64,000 nucleotides of DNA from Paenibacillus sp. CC-CFT747 (GTDB taxonomy: Bacteria; Bacillota; Bacilli; Paenibacillales; NBRC-103111): positions 4,773,501 through 4,837,500 of the forward strand of contig CP106741.1 of the NCBI GenBank assembly GCA_030323305.1, given 5' to 3'. The notes beneath the pieces are model-generated. The model had not been told where the DNA came from and made no database searches. It saw only the letters and a program-made list of their open reading frames with translations. Within the stretch, counting starts at the first letter, position 1. The number at the start of each line of letters is the position of its first letter. Positions 39,518 to 49,017 of the stretch are shown here, one piece after another. Position numbers and translations under genes: made by a program.

Positions 39518-40463
39518 CAGCGCCCAAGCGATTGATATGCGGGGTTTCCGTAGCCACCGTCTGGACGAGTCCGGAGTCGGTCCGCCCGATGGACGCTCCG
39601 GCGGTTGCCCGGCCGGCCGATCCCAAGGAATGGATTGAGCGCATTGGAATAGAAGGTAAGCTGGATCTCTGCAATGGCAACCGGGTCCAAACCCAGATGC
39701 TGTACGGCACGCCGGTCCTTGTTACCGAGGAGCAGGAGGACTGGGTGAAGGTGCTCATTCCGGATCAACCTACCCGCAAAAATCCGCTGGGCTACCCCGG
39801 CTGGGTGCCGCGGGATCAGCTGATCGAAGACCCCGCCGTTTCCTCAGAATCCGGCGACTCAGCCGTTGAGGCCGGTGGGCCGCAGGCTGTCGTGGTGGCC
39901 GACAAGGCATGGCTAAGGGACGGGAGCTCCGCGCCGCTGATCGAGCTCAGCTTCTTAACCACCTTGCCGCTCGTCGCCCAAGAAGGGGAGCGGGTGGAAG
40001 TGCGGAGTCCGCACGGCAACGCCTACCTATCCGCGGAGGATGTCCGGGTTACCGCTGGGGATTCCTCTTCCCTTGCTCCGGAAGGAAAGAGAGGCCAAGC
40101 GATTGTCGAGCAGGGCCTGCGCTTCCTGAATCTTCCGTACCTGTGGGGCGGCATGTCCTCTTACGGCTATGACTGCTCGGGTTTTGCCTACAACATGCAC
40201 CGGGCGTTCGGCATCCTCGTGCCGCGAGATGCCTCCGATCAAGCCAAGCACGGCAAGGAAATTGCCCCCGACGACCTGGAGCCGGGTGACTTGATGTTTT
40301 TCGCCCATGAGAAGGGAAAGGGGCGGTGCATCATGTCGGTATCTATGCAGGAGAAGGCAGGATGCTGCACTCACCCGAGACGATTTCCTCCATTGAGCTG
40401 GTGGAGCTGGCCACATATAAGCTGGCGGAGGAGCACTGCATCTCTCGCCGTTATTGGGAATAG
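39514..40463 (+). CDS. ykfC: NlpC/P60 gamma-D-Glu-diamino acid endopeptidase (frameshifted)
   Basis: About 317 residues. N-terminal SH3b-like domains (QTQMLYGTPVLVTEEQED, DKAWLRDGSS) and a C-terminal NlpC/P60 domain with Cys in YDCSGFAYN and His in AVHHVGIYAGEG. It cuts between D-Glu and the diamino acid of murein peptides. One G is missing at 40320-40323, so the His motif is out of frame as written; restored, the protein ends at TAG 40461-40463. No signal peptide, in line with cytoplasmic recycling. It overlaps ykfB by four bases (ATGA). Confidence 0.92.
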
Positions 40464-40468
40464 ATTAA

Positions 40469-40498
40469 GCCCTTCCGGGATGTCCGGAAGGGTTTTTT
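40469..40498 (+). terminator. Terminator of the dpp-ykf operon
   Basis: CCCTTCCGG pairs with CCGGAAGGG around GATGT, followed by six T. Confidence 0.9.
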
Positions 40499-40546
40499 GT
40501 TGAATGACAAGAACGTTATCTTATTCTCGCAAGACAACAGGGCCAA
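40499..40546. repeat. Dispersed GACAAG repeat, copy 3
   Basis: Reads GTTGAATGACAAGAACGTT then ATCTTATTCTCGCAAGACAAC, the same layout as copy 1 with a few changes. It directly follows the dpp-ykf terminator. No gene remnant was seen beside this copy. Confidence 0.5.
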
Positions 40547-40644
40547 GGGAGATCAGAATCTCCGCTTAGCCGTCTTAAGTTAACGACAAATGTTCCGATG
40601 CTAAGGACTATGTCTTGCCGGAGGGTTTGTTTTTCATCACCCCA

Positions 40645-40702
40645 TTACAATTTCCTTACAAGATTCTTGATCAGGGTTAACACAGTGCTTGTACCCTATA
40701 AG
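40645..40702 (+). promoter_or_regulatory. Pho-box-like direct repeats and -10 box
   Basis: TTACAA (40645), TTACAA (40656), TTGATC (40667), TTAACA (40677) and CTTGTA (40688) stand at steps of 11 or 10 bases, and TATAAG at 40697-40702 fits a -10 box. Firmicute PhoP sites are TTAACA-like repeats with an 11-base period between about -60 and -20, the place seen here. Confidence 0.45.
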
Positions 40703-40732
40703 CGAATACATAAATGAAGGAGCTGAGAGAGT

Positions 40733-42232
40733 TTGAAACTGAAACGCAAAGCATTGCCTATGCTGGCAGTAACGGTGCTTGCCAGCACAGCTTTCACCAC
40801 TCACGGCCTTACAGCTGGTTTCGACACCCCGTCCGCCGCGGCGAAATCCAAGGACGCGACTTGGCTAGCAGGCGACCATCATGTACATAGTGAATGGAGC
40901 GTCGGCTGGGATAATTCAACCAACCCGCCGACCCCGATAAGGGGTGGAGATGCCGTCTACCCGATCGTCAAAAATGCCCAAATGGCTGACGCGTACGGAC
41001 TGGACTGGATGGTTTCCACGGATCATGGAGGCCCGAATCACTCCAAGGTGAACTTGGAGCAGGCTTATCCAGAAGTGCTTAAAGCGCGTGAGACGGTTCC
41101 TGGCCTGACCCTCTTCTATGGTATGGAATTCGATACGCCAGCAGCAGACCATAGCTCGCTTATCATTCCGAAAACAAATAATGAGTCCCAAACGCTTTAT
41201 GACATCGAAAGCAAATTTAACAAGCGCGATCCTTTCCCGTCCGACCCGAAGCGCGACACCGAATCGAACATGATCGATGCTCTCCACTATTTGAAGGACC
41301 TGGAGCAGCCACCTGTCCTGTTTGCCAACCACCCTTCACGTTCTGCCAGTGGTGATGCTAAATGGGGACAAGACACGCCGCAGGAATTCCGTAACTGGAA
41401 TGATGTCGCTCCAAACGTATCCGTGGGCATGGAAGGCGCGCCTGGACACCAGGCTGGCGCTATCAATAAGGACGGGTCCATCGACCCGAACGGCAGCCGA
41501 GGCGGGTACGGTAACTATCCGACAATGGGCGGCTTTGATCAGATGACCGCTAAAGTCGGCGGTCTGTGGGACTCGATGCTGGGTGAAGGCCGCCACTGGT
41601 GGGTCACGTCCACTTCGGATTCCCATGTGAACTGGCGCGAAGGCGGCAGCGACTTCTGGCCTGGCGAATATTCGAAAACGTATGTAAAGGCAGAAAACAC
41701 CCACGCTGATATTCTGGACGGGTTGCGTAACGGCCGAATTTTCGTCACCACTGGTGACCTTATTAGTCAGCTCGACGTCACCGCGCAAGCGGCTGGAAAA
41801 TCCCCTGCACATGCGCAGTCGAACGGCAACCGCGCATCGATCGGCGAAACGCTAGAGATCCCTGGCCAAGGCAAAGACGTGACGGTTACCATCACCTTCA
41901 AAGATCCCAATGTCAATAACACCAACGGCGACAATCCGAAAGTGAATCGTGTGGACCTCATTTTGGGCGAGGTAATGGGTAAAGTAGCGGACCGGTCCGC
42001 GGCAACCAATCCGACTACCAAAGTGGTTGCACGCTTCGATGAGAGCAGCTGGAAGCGGGACGGCGAGCTTGTCACGATCACGTACACGCTGAAGAATGTT
42101 GACAAGGACAGCTACATTCGCGTCCGCGGCACAAATACCAGTGAATTGGAGCCGACGGTCGATCCGAAAGGCGAAAACCCGTGGAGTGACCTGTGGTTCT
42201 ACTCGAATCCGATCTTCCTCAAGTCCAAGTAA
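40733..42232 (+). CDS. Secreted PHP-domain phosphoesterase-like protein
   Basis: An intact 499-residue protein with a Sec signal peptide (KLKRKALPMLAVTVLAST, then a cut near AAAKS). The PHP metal-binding motifs follow: GDHHVHSEWSVG, STDHGG, GMEFDTP, FANHPSRS and STSDSHVNWREGG. The C-terminal 130 residues are beta-rich. Such proteins are predicted metal-dependent phosphoesterases; the substrate is unknown. UUG 40733 follows AAGGAGC. The Pho-box-like promoter suggests a role in phosphate scavenging. Base use is slightly less G/C-rich than in the neighbours. Confidence 0.82.
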   Translation: MKLKRKALPMLAVTVLASTAFTTHGLTAGFDTPSAAAKSKDATWLAGDHHVHSEWSVGWDNSTNPPTPIRGGDAVYPIVKNAQMADAYGLDWMVSTDHGGPNHSKVNLEQAYPEVLKARETVPGLTLFYGMEFDTPAADHSSLIIPKTNNESQTLYDIESKFNKRDPFPSDPKRDTESNMIDALHYLKDLEQPPVLFANHPSRSASGDAKWGQDTPQEFRNWNDVAPNVSVGMEGAPGHQAGAINKDGSIDPNGSRGGYGNYPTMGGFDQMTAKVGGLWDSMLGEGRHWWVTSTSDSHVNWREGGSDFWPGEYSKTYVKAENTHADILDGLRNGRIFVTTGDLISQLDVTAQAAGKSPAHAQSNGNRASIGETLEIPGQGKDVTVTITFKDPNVNNTNGDNPKVNRVDLILGEVMGKVADRSAATNPTTKVVARFDESSWKRDGELVTITYTLKNVDKDSYIRVRGTNTSELEPTVDPKGENPWSDLWFYSNPIFLKSK

Positions 42233-42240
42233 TGATTAAG

Positions 42241-42270
42241 GGAGGGGAGCGATGCTCCCCTCCTTTATTT
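42241..42270 (+). terminator. Terminator of the PHP gene
   Basis: GGAGGGGAGC and GCTCCCCTCC pair around GAT, followed by TTTATTT. Confidence 0.9.
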
Positions 42271-42283
42271 AAATAAAGAAGGG

Positions 42284-43378
42284 TTGTGTCAAGCCGTGAG
42301 GTTTACATGGTTAACCGTCCTGATTTTGTTTATGATGGCCGTCGCTCCTCCTCTTGCCAGTGCGCATACGAATAACAGTGAGGGGTTTTCAACAATTGAG
42401 GTTGGAAAAAATGAAATAAAATACCTTCTCCAGCTGGATGCCATCGAGTTGAGCCATGCAGTAGGATTTCAGGTGGATGAGCAAAATACCGCGGATACCG
42501 AGCAGCTTAACCTTACGATTAGCGAAAATAAAGTTCCGATAGAGGACTATTTGAATACACACATACAGGTATACTCCGACAGTATGCCTATCGAAGGGGC
42601 CATTACAAACACCAGCGTAACAATGGTGAAGGAACGGCCGTTTGCTGATATTTCCCTTTCTTATTCGGTAGTATCGCAGCCAGAGAATTTGATTGTGAAA
42701 TACAATGTCTTTTTCGATGAAAGTGATCCAAGCCACGCTAACATGGGCAAGGTTATCACGGATAACAAACAGCAAGAGTTCATTTTCACGTATGAAGTCA
42801 GGGAACTGGATATCGGGGAAATGAGCTTTTGGATGAAGACGAAGCAATTTTTTGTGCTTGGACTCAAACATATCTTCACGGGGTATGATCACATCTTATT
42901 CGTGATCAGCTTACTGATTGGCGCTATGACCGTCCGACACATCTTCTCGTTAGTCACGGCCTTTACCTTAGCGCATAGCATCACACTTGCACTTGCCACT
43001 CTGGGGTTTGTACAACTGCCTGGCAAACTCGTGGAGTCTGCCATTGCACTCAGTATCATCTATGTAGCGTTAAAGAACATTTTTAACCCAGGCTCCAAAC
43101 ATGCGCCATGGATCGCATTCGCGTTCGGCTTAATTCATGGATTCGGCTTTGCGGGAATTTTGTCTGAACTTAGTCTGGGCAAAAGTCATCTGGCCACTAC
43201 GCTTGTTTCGTTTAACATAGGGATCGAGGTCGGACAGCTTCTTATCGTGTCCGTGGTATTCCCGCTAATGCTATACATGGGCAGAAATTTAGTGAAACTG
43301 AACAAATGGGTTATGCCGAGTGTCTCAACAGCCGTACTCCTGTTTGGATTTGTATGGTTTATCGAGAGAGCGTTTTAA
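42284..43378 (+). CDS. HupE/UreJ-like membrane protein
   Basis: 364 residues. N-terminal signal-like helix (TWLTVLILFMMAVAPPLASA), an extracytoplasmic beta-rich part of about 170 residues, then about six membrane helices with the family motif GLKHIFTGYDHILFVISLL, FTLAHSITLALATLG and GLIHGFGFAGIL; the conserved His and Asp are thought to handle metal (nickel or other) in this family. The start is uncertain: TTG 42284, or GTG 42296 with AAGGG 12 bases upstream. It is lower in G/C than the rest, like the PHP gene, so both may have come in together. Confidence 0.85.
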   Translation: MCQAVRFTWLTVLILFMMAVAPPLASAHTNNSEGFSTIEVGKNEIKYLLQLDAIELSHAVGFQVDEQNTADTEQLNLTISENKVPIEDYLNTHIQVYSDSMPIEGAITNTSVTMVKERPFADISLSYSVVSQPENLIVKYNVFFDESDPSHANMGKVITDNKQQEFIFTYEVRELDIGEMSFWMKTKQFFVLGLKHIFTGYDHILFVISLLIGAMTVRHIFSLVTAFTLAHSITLALATLGFVQLPGKLVESAIALSIIYVALKNIFNPGSKHAPWIAFAFGLIHGFGFAGILSELSLGKSHLATTLVSFNIGIEVGQLLIVSVVFPLMLYMGRNLVKLNKWVMPSVSTAVLLFGFVWFIERAF

Positions 43379-43400
43379 CGATACATGCAATCTGACAGAA

Positions 43401-43425
43401 GCCCTCGTTGTTCGAGGGCTTTTTT
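43401..43425 (+). terminator. Terminator of the HupE-like gene
   Basis: GCCCTCG and CGAGGGC pair around TTGTT, followed by six T. The remainder of the gap to 43763 holds only the palindrome described next. Confidence 0.9.
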
Positions 43426-43588
43426 CATGGCTTAACCCAACAGATTATTGAACGATGGGGCTCAATAACTAAACCAACAGACGCGGGAAGCAACACACCG
43501 TTATCGGTAGATTGCTCAGCCAATAAGCTGTCGGGGGGATTCGAAGAGGGCCAATTTATGCAGAATCAACACCAAGCCAATAAAAAGA

Positions 43589-43610
43589 TTACATAATAAT
43601 AATTATGTAA
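43589..43610. promoter_or_regulatory. Perfect palindrome TTACATAAT-AATA-ATTATGTAA
   Basis: Nine-base arms around a four-base centre, about 155 bases before the sensor kinase start. Its arm equals that of the palindrome at 23000-23022. It looks like an operator of a dimeric repressor. Confidence 0.4.
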
Positions 43611-43763
43611 ACAACTCTGGAGGCCAAACCTGCCCCAAACGATTTCGCCAACTTTACGCTCCAACTAGAGTCCCGTTGTTAGACTCCTCAGAGGATGTTA
43701 ACATCAAGTCAGTCGCTTTTCTTACTTTTGATGGCGCTTACACGAAGAAAAGGAGGCATGCCT

Positions 43764-45541
43764 ATGCTCAACAAGCTTTGGTTAGGAGGATTCTCTTCTT
43801 TGCGAAACCGGCTGTTCCTCGTTTTTCTGCTTTTTATTCTCATCCCGTATTCCTTGCTCCAGTTTTACAGCGTCAGCCGCATTCAGCAGTCCTTTGTCGA
43901 CCAAGTGGTCCACCAGAATACAGAACAGCTTGAGCAGCTCAAGTTCATTTTTGAGGATATGCGCAGCACCGTCTTTCGGATCGCCGTCCGGCTCGAAAGA
44001 GAGCCGGTGGTGCTCGGCCTCCTGAACGACCCTCCGCAGGACGAGGCGGGGACCACCCGCCAAATGGAAGCCTTGTGGACCGATATCAAGAGCAAAGCCC
44101 TGACTTCCCCTACATTTACTATTCCCTGTTAACCCGGGATGGCAGGGAGTACCCTTCTTACCGTCCGGGCAAGCCCTCCGATCTCACTTGGCTTCCGAAT
44201 GACAAGTTCCAGGCCATCCGCTCCGGCAAAACGGATTATCTGTGGATTCCCGGGGACGAGCTGATCCAGCTTACCGAAGAAAGCCGAAGCACTCACTACC
44301 TTTCGCTCTATTCCTTGATTCGCGACAACCGGAAAGAGCCGGCCGCTGTGGTGCGCATTTCCATCGATTTTCAGGCCTGGCTGTCCGCGATGGCCAAGAG
44401 CTTCCCTATCACGCAGGATTTCTATCTGCTCAATGAACAAGGCATCGTCATTGGGGGGACGGGCGATTCCTCGGATCCCGCCCTGGCGGCTTACCGCTAC
44501 CGGACCCTCGAAACAGAGGGAATTCCCACCAAGTCACGGGCTCCTTTTTGTACAATCGGCTGCCAATTCCTACGATGCAGTGGACCATGATGAGCCGGTT
44601 TCCTCTACGTCTCTTGTTCGGGGACGTAGAGGCGGTAAAACGCCAGATGATCACGACGGCACTGCTGTTCACCCTGCTTTTTGTCATCATTACCTTTCTT
44701 CTGCTGTCCACCATTACCCGGCCGCTTGCTCTTCTCCAGAAGAAGATGCAGAACGTGGTCCGCCAGCAGCTCAAAACCCATCTGCCTACCGGCTCCTTCC
44801 GGGGGAACTGCTTGCCGTTGCTCAAGCCTTTAACCAAATGGTCAGCGATCTGAGCGGCCTTCTCCAGAAACTTAAGGCGGAAGAGAGGCAGAAAGAGGCG
44901 GTCCGGTACCATATGCTGCTTTCCCAAATGAACCCTCACTTTCTGCTCAATACCTTGAACGTAGTGAAATGGAATGCGCTGAGCAAAGGGGACGAGGACA
45001 CGGCCGGTATCTGCGTTTCCCTGGGGACTCTGCTGGAGACCAGCTTGAACGAGGAGACGGATCTCATCCACCTGAAGACGGAGCGGGGGCTGACGGAGGC
45101 CTATGTCTCCATTCAAGCCTTCCGTTACGAGCAGGCCTTCGATATCCAGTGGGAGTACGAGAGCCGGCTCGAGTATGCCCTGGTGCCCAAGCTCAGCCTG
45201 CAGCCGCTGGTGGAGAACGCGATCTTTCACGGGCTAGCCCCTAAGGGCGGGGGAAGATCCGGATCCGGGCCTATGCCGAGCGGAATCGCTGCTTTCTGGA
45301 GGTGGAGGACAACGGAGGATGGAAGGAAGCCTCGCCTGGTACCGTCACCCGCAAAAGAAAAGGAATCGGGCTGAAGAACGTAAAGGAACGGCTGGGGCTG
45401 ATGTTCAAAGAGGAGGGCACGCTAACCATCGAACCGTCGGCCGGCGGGACGAAGGTTATCCTGGGCTTCCCGCTGCTGCTCTCGACTCCCTATACCGAAG
45501 GAGGGGATCCCCATGTGGAACGTTCTGCTCGTGGAAGATGA
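43764..45541 (+). CDS. Two-component sensor histidine kinase, YesM type (frameshifted)
   Basis: About 590 residues. First membrane helix in RLFLVFLLFILIPYSLLQFY, an extracellular sensing domain of about 250 residues, a second helix (MITTALLFTLLFVIITFLLL), HAMP (STITRPLALLQKKMQ), the phospho-acceptor His in SQMNPHFLLNTLN and the ATPase N-box PLVENAIFHGL plus GIGLKNVKERL. Four single-base losses: near 44090, near 44533, at 44801-44805 and at 45249-45253. ATG 43764 follows AAGGAGG. It overlaps the response regulator by 29 bases and lies upstream of a sugar ABC transporter, so it probably senses an extracellular glycan product. Confidence 0.88.
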
Positions 45542-46976
45542 GGGGTTTGTCCGACGGACCCTCAAGCACCTGATTTCCTGGGAAGAGTACGGCTTCCGGA
45601 TTACGGGAGAAGCGGCTAACGGGAAGGAGGCTCTTGATCTGATGAGAAAGCAGGTCCCCGATCTTGTCATCACGGACATCGTCATGCCGGTGATGGATGG
45701 CCTGAAGCTGCTGAATCAGGCTAAGCAAGAGGGGATGGAATCCCTTTTCGTCATGCTTACGTGCATGAATGAATTTGAATACGCCCGACAGGCTCTGGAA
45801 TACGGAGCGTCGTCTTACCTGCTCAAGTTGTCTATGAATCCCGAGTCCCTGGGCATTGTGCTGGCCAAAATCCGGCAGGAGCTCCTTCGCGTGGAACTTA
45901 CCCGATCCTCGCTTGAAGAGACATCGTTTCAGCGGGTTTACCAGAACCTGTGGCATGGTTGGCTGGACGGACGGCCGGCGGAAGACAGTGTGGAGGCCCT
46001 GGCAGAAGGGGGCGGACCGGGAACTATGAGACGGTCCGGGTCGCCTCTTTCCTTCATAGAACGGAGTCGATTCCGTTGGAGGCTTTCTTACGGGAAAGCG
46101 GGCTGTCCCCGGGGGCTCGAACCGTCGTTCATGCTTTCCGCCGGCTGGGGCATACGACTTTTTTATATGGAACCCGCCGGCCATCGCTTCTCCGGTAAGC
46201 GCCCGGTCTCAACCCGCTCTTCCCGGCTTCTGGTCACCGATCGTCCCCTCCGGTCAGCTGCGGGAGGCTTGGATGGCCTGCCTGAGTAGGCTGGACTCCC
46301 TCTGGTACGGGAAGGAGCCGGTTCGACCGGCAAGCCGGGAAGCGGCCTACGACCGGACCCTGATCTGGTCCCTGGAGAGAAGATGGATCAAGAGCCTCGA
46401 TCAGCGCAACCGGGATGACTTTCGCTGCAAGCTGCAGGAAGGCTGGGCCTCTCTTGCCGAGCATGAGGTGCCGATGCCCGTCGTGAAGGAATGCGCCCGC
46501 CGGGTGGACCGTATGCTGTCGCTTACGGCCGGGTGCAAGGGGATGACCGAGGGGAGCTCGCCGGGTATGTCGTTCACGAGGATCTGCTTGTACGGCTGCT
46601 CGCCAATATGGACCGGTACGGGATTCCGTGGGACGGAACAAGCGAGTTTCGGACGGGACACCCCGAGATCGACAAGGCACTGGAGCATATCCGCCGGCAC
46701 TACAGCCAGGAAGTGACCCTTCGGTCCGTTGCTTCCCTTGTCGCGCTTGACGAGACGTACTTCAGTGCGCTCTTCAAAAGAAAAACGGGCTATACGCTCA
46801 TTCATTACCTGCACAAAGAAAGGGTGGAACAAGCGAAACGCCTTCTGGAGCAGACCGGCCTTCCCGTTGCGGAGATCGCAGATAAGGTGGGATTTCCGAA
46901 CGCCAATTATTTCAACAAAATCTTCAAGCGTTGGACAGGGGCGACTCCCGGGGATTACCGCCACTTGTGCCGATAA
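45513..46976 (+). CDS. Response regulator with AraC DNA-binding domain, YesN type (frameshifted)
   Basis: About 489 residues. Receiver domain: VEDEGFVRRTLKHL, phospho-Asp in VITDIVMPVMDG, Lys in SYLLKLSMNPE (the usual Pro after Lys is replaced by Leu). A long middle part of unknown fold follows, then two AraC helix-turn-helix units: LRSVASLVALDETYFSALFKR and AEIADKVGFPNANYFNKIFK. Three single-base losses: at about 46005-46013 (GGGGG should be six), in the T6 run near 46159-46164, and near 46525. The ATG follows AAGGAGGGG. It should activate the transporter genes downstream. Confidence 0.88.
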
Positions 46977-47151
46977 CCAATTCTGTTCCATTTTACCCCA
47001 AATCTGTTCCTTATCCCCTCGAGGTGCGGGTGGTATCGTTAAAGCAGTTACCACTTAACCGTATCAGAAGCCGAAGGGAGGGGAAGCGTGCCGCAAAGCG
47101 GTAGCGGTAGTCCGAGACCCACAAAGCCATTCGCCAAAAGGAGGGAGGGCC

Positions 47152-48115
47152 ATGCCCGCCAAAACCGCCAACGCCCGCTCGTATGCTCAACCGGCTGCCT
47201 CTTCCCGGCTGGGCAAAGCCAGGAAGGCCGCCTGGGCCCATAAAGAATTCTACTTGATGCTGCTGCCCGGTGTTATTTACTACCTGGTCTACAAATACCT
47301 CCCGATGTACGGGGTCATCATTGCCTTCAAGGACTACGACATGCTGGAAGGCATCTGGAGCAGCCCCTGGGCCGATCCCTGGTACAAGTATTTTCAGCAA
47401 TTTTATGAATCCCCGTATTTCACCCAGCTGCTGGCCAATACGTTCCTAATCAGCGTGTACAAGCTGCTGTTCGGCATGGTGCCGCCTATCCTTCTCGCGA
47501 TCCTGCTGAACGAATGCCGGACACCCTGGTTCCGCCGGCTCGTCCAGACCCTTAGCTACATGCCCCATTTTCTCTCGTGGGTCATCATTTACGGCATTCT
47601 GCTTATGTTTCTTTCTCAGGATTCGGGGATCATCAACCGCTGGCTCGTGGAGAGCGGCACCTCTACCATTCCGTTCCTGACGTCGACCGAATGGTTCCGC
47701 TCCGTGCTCGTCGGCTCCGAAATCTGGCAGAACCTAGGCTGGGGGCGATCATCTACCTGGCCGCGATTGCCGGCATCGATCCCACGCTGTATGAAGCCGG
47801 AAGGGTGGACGGAGCAAGCCGATTGAGGATGGTCTGGCACATTACCTTGCCCGGCATCCGCCATGTCATCATTCTGCTCCTCATCCTCCGTCTCGGGCAT
47901 ATGCTGGATGCGGGCTTCGAGCAAATTTATGTGCTGTATAACGTACATGTCTATTCGGTAGCCGACATCCTGGACACCTGGGTGTTCCGTACCGGCCTGG
48001 AGCAGTGGAACTACAGCCTGGCCTCCGCCGTCGGCTTGTTCAAATCAGGCATCGGCTTGATTCTGGTCTACCTCTCGAACACACTCGCCAAGCGATGGGG
48101 GAGAGCATATGGTAA
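47152..48115 (+). CDS. Sugar ABC transporter permease, LplB type (frameshifted)
   Basis: A CUT1-class permease of about 322 residues. First helix FYLMLLPGVIYYLVYKYLPMYG, then GVIIAFKDYDMLEG, and the EAA loop LYEAGRVDGASRLRMVWHI. Two losses: GGGGG at 47741-47745 and at 48097-48101; after the second is restored the protein ends WGESIW at TAA 48113-48115, overlapping the next start. As written the frame runs on to 48233, which is not real. No ATPase gene is linked, usual for this group, which shares a general MsmX/MsmK-like ATPase. Confidence 0.9.
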
Positions 48116-48969
48116 ACACGAAGCAGGACAAAGCGTTTCTCGCCTTCACCTATGCCGTCCTGGCCGTTGTCGGGATTGTGGCCGTCGTGCCCCTGCTGTA
48201 TGTCGTGTCGGTGTCGCTGACTCCGTTTGCTGAGGTGCTGAAGCACGGCGGCTACGTGCTGATCCCAAGGGAATTTACCTTTCACGCCTACAAGAAGCTG
48301 ATGGAAACCTCGGGAATCCCCCGTTCTCTCATCATAACCGTTACGATCACCTTAGTGGGAACCGCAATCAACCTGATTCTCACGACGCTGGTGGCTTATC
48401 CGCTCAGCCGGAGAAGCCTGCCGGGGCGGAACATCTTCCTGCTCATGGTCGTCTTCACCCTGTTGTTCAGCGGGGGAATCATCCCGACATACCTGGTCGT
48501 CAAGGCCACCGGCCTGATCGACAGCCTTTGGGCGCTCATCCTGCCGACCGCCGTATCGAGCTTTAACGTGCTGCTCATGAAGAGCTTCTTCGAGCAGCTT
48601 CCCGAGGAGCTGTTTGAATCCGCGCGGATTGACGGGGCGAAGGAATTCCGCATTCTCCTCCGGCTGATGGTTCCGCTGTCTCTGCCGGTGATGATTACGG
48701 TCGGCTTGTTCTATGCGGTGGGCCACTGGAATTCCTTCTTCGCCGCCATTATGTATGTCACCGACCGGACGCTGTTTCCGCTGCAGGTCGTCGTCCGGGA
48801 AATCCTGATGCTGAGCCAGCAGCCGCTCGAGAACGCGGAGGAACAGGTTCCCACCGTGACGATGCAGATGGCGGCGGTCGTGTTCGCAAGCTTTCCCATT
48901 ATTGCGGTTTATCCGTTCCTGCAGAAGCATTTTACGAAAGGCATGCTGCTTGGCTCGATTAAAGGCTGA
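48109..48969 (+). CDS. Sugar ABC transporter permease, YtcP/AraQ type
   Basis: An intact 286-residue CUT1-class permease with six predicted helices, EAA loop LFESARIDGAKEFRILLRLMV, and the C-terminal KHFTKGMLLGSIKG typical of YtcP-like proteins. ATG 48109 follows GGGGGAG and overlaps the LplB-type gene. Confidence 0.92.
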   Translation: MVNTKQDKAFLAFTYAVLAVVGIVAVVPLLYVVSVSLTPFAEVLKHGGYVLIPREFTFHAYKKLMETSGIPRSLIITVTITLVGTAINLILTTLVAYPLSRRSLPGRNIFLLMVVFTLLFSGGIIPTYLVVKATGLIDSLWALILPTAVSSFNVLLMKSFFEQLPEELFESARIDGAKEFRILLRLMVPLSLPVMITVGLFYAVGHWNSFFAAIMYVTDRTLFPLQVVVREILMLSQQPLENAEEQVPTVTMQMAAVVFASFPIIAVYPFLQKHFTKGMLLGSIKG

Positions 48970-49017
48970 AGCCGGTTTCCCGGCCATCCTCATTAGAACC
49001 GGAAAGGAAGGGACAGG

